Assembly (NCBI GenBank): GCA_963846565.1
Contig: CAWJWL010000003.1
Coordinates: 496,001-560,000 of the forward strand
Direction: 5' to 3'
Source: WHSW01 sp963846565
Lineage (GTDB): Bacteria; Actinomycetota; Thermoleophilia; Solirubrobacterales; 70-9
DNA: 64,000 nucleotides
The position numbers were made by a program, and so were the translations under genes. Positions within the stretch are counted from its first letter, which is position 1. Each line of letters begins with the position of its first letter. Below the pieces are notes generated by a model that saw only the letters and a program-made list of their open reading frames with translations, was not told the DNA's origin and made no database searches. Shown one piece after another: positions 9,058-16,929 of this stretch.

Positions 9058-10256
9058 CTTGACTCGGCGACGTCGACGAGCTCGCAGAACGCGGGTTTGG
9101 CGGCTCCCCCCACGCCCGGCTCGCGCAGCAATGCGTAGCCGCTGTCGGTGGATTCCGGCGCGAAGCCGACAGGCGGGACCAGCCGGTGGACCAGAATCCC
9201 GTCCACGTCCGTCATCGTCGCCATCCGCCGGTACATCCGCAGGAGCGTGTCGGCCTGCTCGTCTTCACCGACGGCGAACAGCCCCGCGCTCGGCAGCCCC
9301 ACCTCGGACACCCAGATCCTGCGGCCCGCGTCGCCCGCATCCGCCGCGGCCGCACGGACATCCTCGAAGCTCTTCGCGAAGATGCTGCCCGCCCCGAGAT
9401 CCGTGGAGTAGGGGTACGGGTGGAAGCTGATCGCGTCCATGTGATCGGCGATGCTGGGCGTTGCGGCGTAGGCGCGGTCGATGAACTCGCGCATCGGCAT
9501 GTCGCCGGGGCCGGCGGCGAGCAGCGGCGTGCCGGCCTCCTGCACGTTGGCGAAGCCCCCCGCCAGCACCCGCGCCCGCGGTGACACATCCTTGATCGCG
9601 TCGTAGGCGGCAGCCTGCAACGTGGCGAAGCGCTCCGGGTCGGGGCCCGAGCGCCAGAAGATGATCAGGTTGGGCTCGTTCCACACCTCGAGCACGGCGC
9701 GCGGGAAGCGCTTCGCGACCTCGGCGGCGAACTCCGACCACTCGTCGAGTTCCGTCTCGGCCGGTGGGTAGCGGCATCCCGACCAGTCGAAACAGGCCTG
9801 CGGCGGACCCGGGTCCCGCGCCCACTGTGGCGCCCATCCGAAATTGATCACGGGCGTCATCCCGGCGGCGAGGATCGCGTCGTAGTACGCGCCGAAGGCG
9901 GCCCAGCCCTCCTCGTTCCAGACGTCACGCTCGCGTTCGAGCAGGCGCCAGTCGACGGGAAAGCGGACCGCCTTCGCGCCGGCGGCGCGAGCGAGCTCCA
10001 CGGTGTCCGCCTCCATCCCCGCGGCGGGCGGACCTTCGTTGAAGCCGAACTCGACGTCATCCGGGATCGTCTCGGCCTGCTCGAGCCCCCCGGGATCCGG
10101 CGCGACCTTCTCCACGTTCGCGCACGCCCGCGGGGAGAGCTGGCACGGTCCGGCCTCGGGGCCGGATTCGTCATCTCCCCTCAGGGCGAGGAGGAGTCCG
10201 GCGCCCATCACCACCGCGGCCGCGACCACGGCGAAGAGCTTCCAATCGACCCTCAT
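9042..10256 (-). CDS. Membrane-anchored clan-A glycoside hydrolase-like protein
   Basis: A 404-residue protein with an N-terminal membrane anchor or signal (LFAVVAAAVVMGAGLLLAL), then a beta/alpha-barrel of the GH5/GH39-like type. Strand markers: VRFPVDWRLLE, a probable acid/base glutamate in LEVWNEPN, ISFHPYPY, and a likely nucleophile in WVSEVGLPSAG. Its place beside polysaccharide genes suggests trimming, release or editing of the exported glycan outside the cell. Substrate unknown. It is divergent from the SDR gene at 10344 and shares its 87-bp upstream region. Confidence 0.8.
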   Translation of the reverse strand: MRVDWKLFAVVAAAVVMGAGLLLALRGDDESGPEAGPCQLSPRACANVEKVAPDPGGLEQAETIPDDVEFGFNEGPPAAGMEADTVELARAAGAKAVRFPVDWRLLERERDVWNEEGWAAFGAYYDAILAAGMTPVINFGWAPQWARDPGPPQACFDWSGCRYPPAETELDEWSEFAAEVAKRFPRAVLEVWNEPNLIIFWRSGPDPERFATLQAAAYDAIKDVSPRARVLAGGFANVQEAGTPLLAAGPGDMPMREFIDRAYAATPSIADHMDAISFHPYPYSTDLGAGSIFAKSFEDVRAAAADAGDAGRRIWVSEVGLPSAGLFAVGEDEQADTLLRMYRRMATMTDVDGILVHRLVPPVGFAPESTDSGYALLREPGVGGAAKPAFCELVDVAESSYEGC

Positions 10257-10343
10257 CGCGGTCTATGACCCGCGCCGCGACCTCGGGGAACGCCTGTATG
10301 TTCCGCGCCCCACGCAAACCCGCGAGACGAAGGAGGAGAGAGG

Positions 10344-11267
10344 TTGCGCATTCTGGTCACCGGATCACGGGGCGCGGTAGGTAGTCATCTGGTCGAGGAA
10401 CTCGAGTCGCGAGGGCACGAAGTCTGGCGCACCGATCGAGGCCACTACCACGAGGGCACCTTCATGCGCTGCGACATCGGTGAGTACCGCCAGCTCGAAC
10501 ACGTGATCGAGACCGCGAAGCCGGAGTTCGTCTTTCACCTCGCGGGCGAGTTCGGCCGCCGTAACGGAGAGGACTTCTACGAGTCGATGTGGAGGACGAA
10601 TGCGACCGGTGTGAAGAACCTGCTCACCCTCCAGCGCCGCTTCGGCTTCCGCACCGTGCTCTTCAGCTCCTCCGAGGTCTACGGCGACTATCGGGGAGTG
10701 ATGGCCGAAGACGTGCTCGAGCACACGCCGATCCGCCAGCTCAACGACTACGCGATCTCGAAGTGGGTGAACGAGCTTCAAGCGCTCAATGCCACCGAGG
10801 AATGGGGCGCGGAGGTCGTCAGAGTGAGGCTGTTCAACACCTACGGGCCCGGTGAGCATTTCTCCGAGTACCGAAGCGCCGTCTGCAAGTTCATCTTCAA
10901 AGCGATCCGCAACGAGCCGGTCCGCATCTTCCTGGACCACCGGCGGACGTCGACCTACGTCACCGACACCTGCAGGACGCTGGCGAACATCGCCGACAAC
11001 TTCGTGCCCGGCGCCGTCTACAACATCGGCGGCGGCGAGCTCCACGACATGAAGTCGGTCAACGACATGATCCTCGGTTACATGGAGCTCGCCGACTCGC
11101 ACGTGACCTACGAGGAGTCGGAGCCGATGACGACGAAGGACAAGGTAGTTGACGCCTCGCGAGCCGAGCGCGATCTCTCGCACGCCCCCGAGGTTGGCCT
11201 CGAGGTCGGGATCCCCCTTACCGTCGACTGGATGAAATCGGTCTACGGGGAGCCCCAGCCGCGTTGA
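10344..11267 (+). CDS. NAD-dependent epimerase/dehydratase (extended SDR)
   Basis: A 307-residue SDR with TGSRGAVGSH at the nucleotide-binding loop, FSSSEVYG for the catalytic serine region, and YAISK for the Tyr-Lys pair. The sugar-binding end includes RLFNTYGPGEHFSEYRSAV. The family acts on nucleotide sugars (UDP-glucose epimerase/GDP-mannose dehydratase superfamily). The start TTG is supported by a purine-rich GGAGGAGAGAGG directly before it. The stop overlaps the TTG of the secreted hydrolase (TTGA), so the pair are co-expressed. Confidence 0.85.
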   Translation: MRILVTGSRGAVGSHLVEELESRGHEVWRTDRGHYHEGTFMRCDIGEYRQLEHVIETAKPEFVFHLAGEFGRRNGEDFYESMWRTNATGVKNLLTLQRRFGFRTVLFSSSEVYGDYRGVMAEDVLEHTPIRQLNDYAISKWVNELQALNATEEWGAEVVRVRLFNTYGPGEHFSEYRSAVCKFIFKAIRNEPVRIFLDHRRTSTYVTDTCRTLANIADNFVPGAVYNIGGGELHDMKSVNDMILGYMELADSHVTYEESEPMTTKDKVVDASRAERDLSHAPEVGLEVGIPLTVDWMKSVYGEPQPR

Positions 11268-12673
11268 GGACGAAGGGGGGGATCGCGCTTGCCGTTCTCC
11301 TCCTTGCGGCAGTCGCTGGTCTGATCGCGCGTCCCGCATCGGCGCGCAACCTCTCGATCGGATTCGCCGATCCCGTCTTCGTGGACAAGTCAGCGGAGAC
11401 GCGGCGCTTCTGGTTCGACCGCTCGGCGCAGACGGGCGCCTCGACGGTCCGGCTGCTGACGGCCTGGCAGGACATCGCGGGCCCCGAGCCTCCGGCGGAC
11501 CCGATGAATCCTGCCGATCCCTCTTATGACTTCACGATCCTCGACGGCGCCGTCCGGGAGGCGAGCGCCCGAGGGCTGCGGGTGATGTTGACCGTGGGCG
11601 TCGCCCCACGCTGGGCCGAGGGGGCGGATCGCCCCCCTGGCGCCGTCCGCGGCAGCTGGAAGCCGGACCCGACTGCCCTCGGCTGGTTCGCGGTCGCGCT
11701 CGCGACGCGGTACAGCGGCGCCTACCGCCCGCCCGGGCTCTTCGCCCAGCCGTTACCGGCCGTCACCTACTACCAGGTCTGGAACGAGCCCAACCTGAAG
11801 ACCTACCTGACGCCCCAGTGGACCGCGACCAAGCGTCCGAGCCGCCGGCGACCCGCGGCCCCCGCGCACTACAAGGGGATGCTGAACTCCTTCTACCACT
11901 CGGTAAAGGCGGTCTCGCCCGCCAATGTCGTCGTCACCGGTGGCACCGGTCCATACGGGAATGAACGCGGCCGTGGGCACATGCGGCCGCTGGTCTTCTG
12001 GCGCTCCATGCTCTGTGTTCGAGCCCGGCGCTGGAAGCCACTCGCCTGCCGGCGGCGGGTCCGCTTCGACATCGCAGCGCACCACCCGATCACCGGGCGG
12101 CCGCGACGCCGGGCCGAGTTCGAGGGCGACGCGACGATCCCGGACCTGAGCCGGATCGCGAAGATCGTCTCCGCCGGCGTCCGCGAGGGGGTCGCATTGC
12201 CGAGGCGCAAGCACCCACTCTGGGCGACGGAGATCTGGTGGGAGTCGAACCCACCCGACGCGAATGGTGTCTCGGTCGCGACTCAGGCACGCTGGATCGC
12301 GGAGGCGCTCTACCTGATCTGGAAGGAGCGGGTCGAGACGGCGCTCCTGCTGCAGGTCCGCGACAGCCCCGTCGCCGCCGGGATCCAATCGGGGGTGTAC
12401 TTCGCCGATGGCTCGCCGAAGCCCGCCGCCGCGGTCGTTCGGTTCCCGTTCGCGACCGAGCGTCGCAACCGGCGGACGGTGTTGGCCTGGGGCCGAGCCC
12501 CGGTCAGCGGCGAGGTCACGATCGAACAGCTCGTCGACGGCGCCTGGCTGCCCCGCTCGAGCCTCGACGTCGCCGCGGGCGACGTCTTTCGCGACTCGGT
12601 GGAGCAGCGCGGTCCGACCGAGTTCCGCGCCGTCGTCGGCGTTCACGCCAGCCCGGCTTTCTCGCAACGCTGA
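11264..12673 (+). CDS. Secreted glycoside hydrolase-like (clan A) protein
   Basis: A 469-residue protein with a signal peptide (IALAVLLLAAVAGLIARPASA). The barrel shows STVRLLTAWQDI, VMLTVGVAPRWAEG, a probable acid/base in YYQVWNEPN, and WATEIWWESN near the expected nucleophile strand. A smaller C-terminal beta domain follows residue ~390. It resembles GH39-like proteins and pairs with the anchored hydrolase at 9042-10256, though sequence similarity is limited to barrel motifs. The TTG start overlaps the SDR stop. Role in processing the exported polysaccharide is inferred. Confidence 0.78.
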   Translation: MRTKGGIALAVLLLAAVAGLIARPASARNLSIGFADPVFVDKSAETRRFWFDRSAQTGASTVRLLTAWQDIAGPEPPADPMNPADPSYDFTILDGAVREASARGLRVMLTVGVAPRWAEGADRPPGAVRGSWKPDPTALGWFAVALATRYSGAYRPPGLFAQPLPAVTYYQVWNEPNLKTYLTPQWTATKRPSRRRPAAPAHYKGMLNSFYHSVKAVSPANVVVTGGTGPYGNERGRGHMRPLVFWRSMLCVRARRWKPLACRRRVRFDIAAHHPITGRPRRRAEFEGDATIPDLSRIAKIVSAGVREGVALPRRKHPLWATEIWWESNPPDANGVSVATQARWIAEALYLIWKERVETALLLQVRDSPVAAGIQSGVYFADGSPKPAAAVVRFPFATERRNRRTVLAWGRAPVSGEVTIEQLVDGAWLPRSSLDVAAGDVFRDSVEQRGPTEFRAVVGVHASPAFSQR

Positions 12674-12682
12674 GCGGCCTCT

Positions 12683-13639
12683 CTAGCGGCCGCCCCGTCG
12701 TCGCCCGAGACGGCGCTCGAGCGCCTCGGTGAGCCCGATTCGGGTGAGCGGAACGCGGCCGTGAAAGGCCGGCTCAGGGGCCGGGCGGGGCTCGCCGCGT
12801 ACGGCGCGCGCGGCGCGCCGGCGCCCGCGGATGACGCCGAGGTCGCGATCGATTGCCGCCTTGCCGGCCGCGACCACGGTATCGAGTGCCAGGCCCCGTG
12901 CTCGGCTGCCGGCACCCAGGGACCGGCCGTGCTTCCAGAGCATGTACCCGCGGCCGAAACCGAGCAGCTCGTTCTTGGCCGCGCTACCGCTTCCGAGCGT
13001 TGCCGAGTGCTCGTGCCAGACGAATGCGCGAGACGCGAGCGCGCAGCGCATTCCGGCGAGGCGCATCCGCAGCCCGAGCTCGGCATCCTCGAGGTAGGCG
13101 AAGATCGCCTCGTCATAGCCACCGGCCGCGAGGAAAGCGCCTCTCTGGAACAGGCAGGCGCCGCCGCTCGGAGCCAGCGGCGGATCGAGCCGGTCGGGAA
13201 GGCCCTCGAAGTCCGCGCCGTGGAAGTAGTCGTAGACGATCAGGGACTGATCGACCTGTACGCCGAGCGTCTCGACGAGCCCACCGGGGCTGCGCATGCA
13301 CCCGGCGACCATCTCGACGCCGGCCCTCTGTTGTGTTTGCACGAGCGTCTCGACGAACATCGCGTCGGCGACCGCGTCGTTGTTGACGAACACCACCAGG
13401 TCCGCGTCGCTCGAGGCCACGCCCTTGTTGATCGCCCTGCCGAAGCCGAGGTTTTGCTCGAGCCGAACCACCCTGACCTCGGGGAACCGCGAGTCCAGGA
13501 TCTCCGCCGTATGGTCGGTCGAGGCGTTGTCGACAACGCAGATTGCAGGCGAAAGGGTCTGCCGGCGTAGCGATTCGAGTGCACGCACGAGCCGCTCCGC
13601 CTGGTTGTGGTGCGGGATCAGCACCTCGACGGCGCTCAC
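12683..13639 (-). CDS. Glycosyltransferase family 2 (rhamnosyltransferase-like)
   Basis: A 318-residue GT-A enzyme: VEVLIPHHNQAERL, the nucleotide-binding VVDNASTDHTAEI, a DXD-like VFVNNDA, and the late motif AYLEDAELGLRMRLAG. This resembles dTDP-rhamnosyl and related transferases of polysaccharide loci. GTG start at 13639, no strong ribosome site. It is transcribed toward the hydrolase gene and divergent from the GT4 gene at 13670, with only 30 bp between. Confidence 0.85.
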   Translation of the reverse strand: MSAVEVLIPHHNQAERLVRALESLRRQTLSPAICVVDNASTDHTAEILDSRFPEVRVVRLEQNLGFGRAINKGVASSDADLVVFVNNDAVADAMFVETLVQTQQRAGVEMVAGCMRSPGGLVETLGVQVDQSLIVYDYFHGADFEGLPDRLDPPLAPSGGACLFQRGAFLAAGGYDEAIFAYLEDAELGLRMRLAGMRCALASRAFVWHEHSATLGSGSAAKNELLGFGRGYMLWKHGRSLGAGSRARGLALDTVVAAGKAAIDRDLGVIRGRRRAARAVRGEPRPAPEPAFHGRVPLTRIGLTEALERRLGRRRGGR

Positions 13640-13669
13640 CGGAAATCGACGTCCATAAGCAGGCTATGA

Positions 13670-14959
13670 TTGCGCGCCTTGACAAGGGCACTGCGACCCC
13701 TGTTCGTCTGTGGGGCGGACTTGAGCGGGCCGGGAGAGAAGCAGGCGCTTTGGCTGGCTCGCGAGATTGCCGCGCGCGGGGGCGAAGCGATGATCAGCTT
13801 CCAGGGTGACCCGGCAACGGCCGCGGGTGAGGGGGGCGAGGATCTCGAAGGACTCACGGTTCACTTCCACCGCTTCCGGGGCCCGCGCCTGCGCCGCATC
13901 GACCTGCGGGCCGCCAGCGAGTTCCGGCCGGATCTGATCCATTGTCGAAACTCACGCCTCCCGACGGTTGCCGCCACCAAGGCATACGCAGGAGCCCTCC
14001 GTGCCCCCATCTTCGTTCACTGGATGGACGACGAATGGAGCTCCCACCCAAGGCCCCCCTGGGCCACCAGCTCCGCGCTGCGGCACGTCGCACGGCGGAC
14101 CCTCGGCCCCGTCCACCCGCCCTTCTGGAACTTCTCCACCTCGAGCTCCCTGCGATGGGCCACCGGCCAGGCCGCCGCCTTCGACGCCCTGAGCCCCGCG
14201 CTCGCGGCCGAAGTGAGGAAGCGGACGGAGCGAGAGTGCGCCGTGATTCTCCCGACCTCTCCACCGGAGGCGTGGACCGGCGGCGGCGCGCCGGCTCCGA
14301 GGCTTCCCCCGGTCACGACCGGTACCAAGGTCCTCCTCTACACCGGGGACATCAACTACGGAAGGGAGCAGGACATCCGCCTCGGGCTCGCAGCGATCGC
14401 CGATGCCCAGCGCCGCGGCCAGCCGATCACGTTCGTGCACGCTGGACGCCACACCGCCCCGTCCAGCCTGGAGGAGCTCGCGACCGAGGCCGGGCTGCGC
14501 CCGGGCAGCGCGGTCACGATCGGGACCCTGCCGTTCGAGCAGATCCCGGCGCTGCTTCGCCAGGGCGCGATCCTCCTGCAGCCGGGGCATCCGTCCGCTC
14601 TGAATCGCCTCGGCCTGCCCTCGAAGCTGCAGGCGTACCTGGCGTCCGGAACCCCCGTGATCACCTTCGCGGCCGGCCCGGGGGAACTCCTCCGTGACCG
14701 CGTCGAAGTCCTGAAGACGTACACCGCGAGCCCGGCGGAGCTCGCCGACCGGATCTGCGAGCTGCTCGAAGACGAGAGCCTCCGGGAGACTCTGAGCGCG
14801 AACGCTCCAACCGCGGCACGGCGCCTCTTCGACCCGGTCGCGAACGTGGACGCGCTGCTCGCCCACTACCGCAGCGCCCTCGGCACAGCGGCTGATCGCG
14901 GGACTCCTCTCTCGGCGGCGCGCGACGTCCACCGAGGCCTTCGGAGTGCGGCGGGTTGA
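13670..14959 (+). CDS. Glycosyltransferase (GT4-like)
   Basis: A 429-residue GT-B protein. N-terminal GADLSGPGEKQALWLAREI and a DLIHCRNSRLPT strand; C-terminal half with LLYTGDINYGREQD and SALNRLGLPSKLQAYLASG, in the place where GT4 enzymes bind the donor. It starts at TTG; a second in-frame TTG at 13679 is also possible. The gene overlaps by 4 bases the GT2 gene downstream (TTGA), so the two probably act in sequence on the same glycan. Confidence 0.8.
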   Translation: MRALTRALRPLFVCGADLSGPGEKQALWLAREIAARGGEAMISFQGDPATAAGEGGEDLEGLTVHFHRFRGPRLRRIDLRAASEFRPDLIHCRNSRLPTVAATKAYAGALRAPIFVHWMDDEWSSHPRPPWATSSALRHVARRTLGPVHPPFWNFSTSSSLRWATGQAAAFDALSPALAAEVRKRTERECAVILPTSPPEAWTGGGAPAPRLPPVTTGTKVLLYTGDINYGREQDIRLGLAAIADAQRRGQPITFVHAGRHTAPSSLEELATEAGLRPGSAVTIGTLPFEQIPALLRQGAILLQPGHPSALNRLGLPSKLQAYLASGTPVITFAAGPGELLRDRVEVLKTYTASPAELADRICELLEDESLRETLSANAPTAARRLFDPVANVDALLAHYRSALGTAADRGTPLSAARDVHRGLRSAAG

Positions 14960-15900
14960 TCTCCGTCGTCATACCGGTCAAGAACGGCGGGGCCGGGATC
15001 CGGCGCTGCCTGGAAGCCATCCGCCGCCAGCAGCTGGAGGACGAGCTCGAGATCGTCGTCGTCGACTCAGGGTCGACCGACGGCACGCAAGAGCTCGCCC
15101 GCGGTCTCGGAGCGACGGTCCATCAGATCGAGCCGGGCGATTTCAACCATGGTGGGACCCGGAATCTGGGCGCCGAGCTGGCGCGCGGAGAGATCATCGT
15201 CTTCACGGTCGACGATGCGCTGCCCGTCGGTGATCGTTGGCTCGACCGGCTCACGGCGCCGCTTCTGACCAACAGCCGACTCGCGGGGACCTACGCCCGC
15301 CAGGTCGCATTCGATTCGGCCGCACCGCATCAGCGGTTCTACATCGAGTACCGCTACGGCCCGGTTCCCCGCGTGCAGCGCGCGACGACGGAAGCCGACC
15401 TGACCGTGACCAGCGTGCTGTTCTCGAACGTTTCCTCGGCGATCCGCAGATCGGTGCTCACTGAGTTCCCCTTCGCCTCGGACATCGTTATCGCCGAGGA
15501 CCTCGAGTGGTGCAGCCGGGTCCTGTTTGCCGGCTGGGAGGTGGCGTACGTTCCCGAGGCGATCGTGCAGCACGCACACGACTACACCTTGCCCGAGTCG
15601 TTCAAGAGGTACTTCGACCAGGGCGCGGCCGCACGCCGGAGCTATCTCGCGCAGCGCCGAAGCTCAGCGCGAGATGTGCGCGGGGAGGGCTTGCGGTTCG
15701 TGCGCAAAGAGCTCGCGTGGATGTGGTCCACGGGTGAGCGCCGCCGGATCCCCAGCGCCCTCGCGCACGAAATCTCGCGTTACTCGGGATACCAGCTCGG
15801 TGTTCATCACGAGCGGCTTCCCTACCGGCTCAAGGGCCGCTTGTCCCGAACGGCGACGTACTGGACGTCGGAGGCTCGAAGCGGGTCAGCCGGAGGCTGA
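14956..15900 (+). CDS. Glycosyltransferase family 2 (rhamnosyltransferase-like)
   Basis: A 314-residue GT-A enzyme: ISVVIPVKNGG, VVVDSGSTDGTQE, an FTVDDA donor-binding motif, and the late IAEDLEWCSRVLFAGW acid motif followed by VPEAIVQHAHDYT. This is the layout of dTDP-rhamnosyltransferases, though the donor is not proven. TTG start with 4-base overlap to the preceding GT4. Its 3' end overlaps the convergent epimerase gene by 15 bases. Confidence 0.87.
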   Translation: MISVVIPVKNGGAGIRRCLEAIRRQQLEDELEIVVVDSGSTDGTQELARGLGATVHQIEPGDFNHGGTRNLGAELARGEIIVFTVDDALPVGDRWLDRLTAPLLTNSRLAGTYARQVAFDSAAPHQRFYIEYRYGPVPRVQRATTEADLTVTSVLFSNVSSAIRRSVLTEFPFASDIVIAEDLEWCSRVLFAGWEVAYVPEAIVQHAHDYTLPESFKRYFDQGAAARRSYLAQRRSSARDVRGEGLRFVRKELAWMWSTGERRRIPSALAHEISRYSGYQLGVHHERLPYRLKGRLSRTATYWTSEARSGSAGG

Positions 15901-16914
15901 TCGGCGCGCGCTCCAGGTCGGCGGGAGCTTCAGCGGAACCTCGATCTCGCCGGCGAACTCGACCGGCTCCCGAGCACCGTGCTCCCGGACCCACCCCACC
16001 ATCTGCTCGATCCCCTGGCGAACCGCGATCGGCTCCCCCAGCGAAAAGGCCGATCGCACCTTCGAGTGGTCCGAGAAGGCATGGACGACCTCGTTGCGCG
16101 GCGGCAGGTGAACGACCTGCAGCTCCACGCCGAGTCCCTCCGCGATGATCTCGGCTAGCTCCAGAACCGCGATCGGGTGGTCGGCACCGATGTTGAAGGT
16201 CTCGTTCGCCGCTCGATCCTCGTAGACGCTGGCGGCGATCGTAGGCGCGACGTCGTCGATGTGTGAGAACGCTCTTGTCTGGAGCCCGTCGCCGAAGATC
16301 GGCATCGGCTCTCCGCGTAGGGCCGCATTGATGAAGATGCCGACCACGTTCCGGTAAGGATCGGCGATGTTCTGGCGCGGGCCGTAGACGTTGTGAGGCC
16401 GGAAGATCGTGAACTCGAGCCCGAACATCTTCTTCGCGGCGGCAAGGTCGAGCTCTGCCGCGTACTTCGAGATCCCGTATGGGTCCTCTGGCCGCGGAAC
16501 CATGTCCTCGGTCATCGGGACCTGCTCCTCGCCGTAGACCGCGATCGACGATGTGAACACGAACCGTCGCACCCCTCCCAGAATCGACTGGTTGACGAGG
16601 TTCATCGTCGCCTCGAGGTTGGTGCGGTAGTTGTAGGCGCGGATGAAATGCGAGAGCCCCTCGGCGGCGTAGGCACCGAGGTGGTAGACGAAATCGAAGG
16701 GTCCGTGCTCCGTCCAGAGGTTCGCGACGAAGGCAGCGTCACGTAGATCGCCGCACTCGAACGGCGCGCCGTCGGGAACGTTGTCCCGGAACCCTCCGGA
16801 AAGATCGTCGGTCGCCATGACCTCCATCCCGAGGCCGAGGCAAGCGTCCGCAACGTGCGAGCCGATGAAGCCGGCGGCGCCGGTTACGAGAGCACGATCA
16901 GTCTGGGTGGCGAT
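15886..16914 (-). CDS. NAD-dependent epimerase/dehydratase lacking a normal start codon
   Basis: An SDR with YGISK, TSSIAVYG and FRPHNVYGPRQN motifs (UDP-glucuronate/UDP-glucose epimerase type). The first in-frame ATG, at 16827, would delete the NAD-binding loop VTGAAGFIGSH, which is intact upstream. Between that loop and the preceding TGA there is no ATG, GTG, TTG or CTG. An AUC codon at 16912-16914, eight bases after GGAGG, is the best candidate and gives the normal 342-residue length. The upstream kinase ends in the same frame, so read-through of its TGA is another route. Annotation pipelines may show the truncated 16827 start. Confidence 0.75.
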   Translation of the reverse strand: MATQTDRALVTGAAGFIGSHVADACLGLGMEVMATDDLSGGFRDNVPDGAPFECGDLRDAAFVANLWTEHGPFDFVYHLGAYAAEGLSHFIRAYNYRTNLEATMNLVNQSILGGVRRFVFTSSIAVYGEEQVPMTEDMVPRPEDPYGISKYAAELDLAAAKKMFGLEFTIFRPHNVYGPRQNIADPYRNVVGIFINAALRGEPMPIFGDGLQTRAFSHIDDVAPTIAASVYEDRAANETFNIGADHPIAVLELAEIIAEGLGVELQVVHLPPRNEVVHAFSDHSKVRSAFSLGEPIAVRQGIEQMVGWVREHGAREPVEFAGEIEVPLKLPPTWSARRSASG

Positions 16915-16922
16915 GCGAGTGC

Positions 16923-16927
16923 CCTCC
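16923..16927 (-). promoter_or_regulatory. Ribosome binding site supporting an AUC start
   Basis: GGAGG on the minus strand, eight bases before the AUC at 16914 and just after the stop codon of the upstream kinase. It is the only good Shine-Dalgarno match before the intact NAD-binding motif of the epimerase and is the main reason for the chosen start. Confidence 0.45.
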
Positions 16928-16929
16928 GC

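Noticed and set aside
12235..12262. T-arm-like sequence (GGTGGGTTCGACTCCCACC on the minus strand), suggesting an antisense tRNA
   Set aside because: Only a 5-bp stem and T-loop match; no acceptor, D-arm or anticodon arm can be folded around it, and it lies in the well-supported secreted hydrolase gene.
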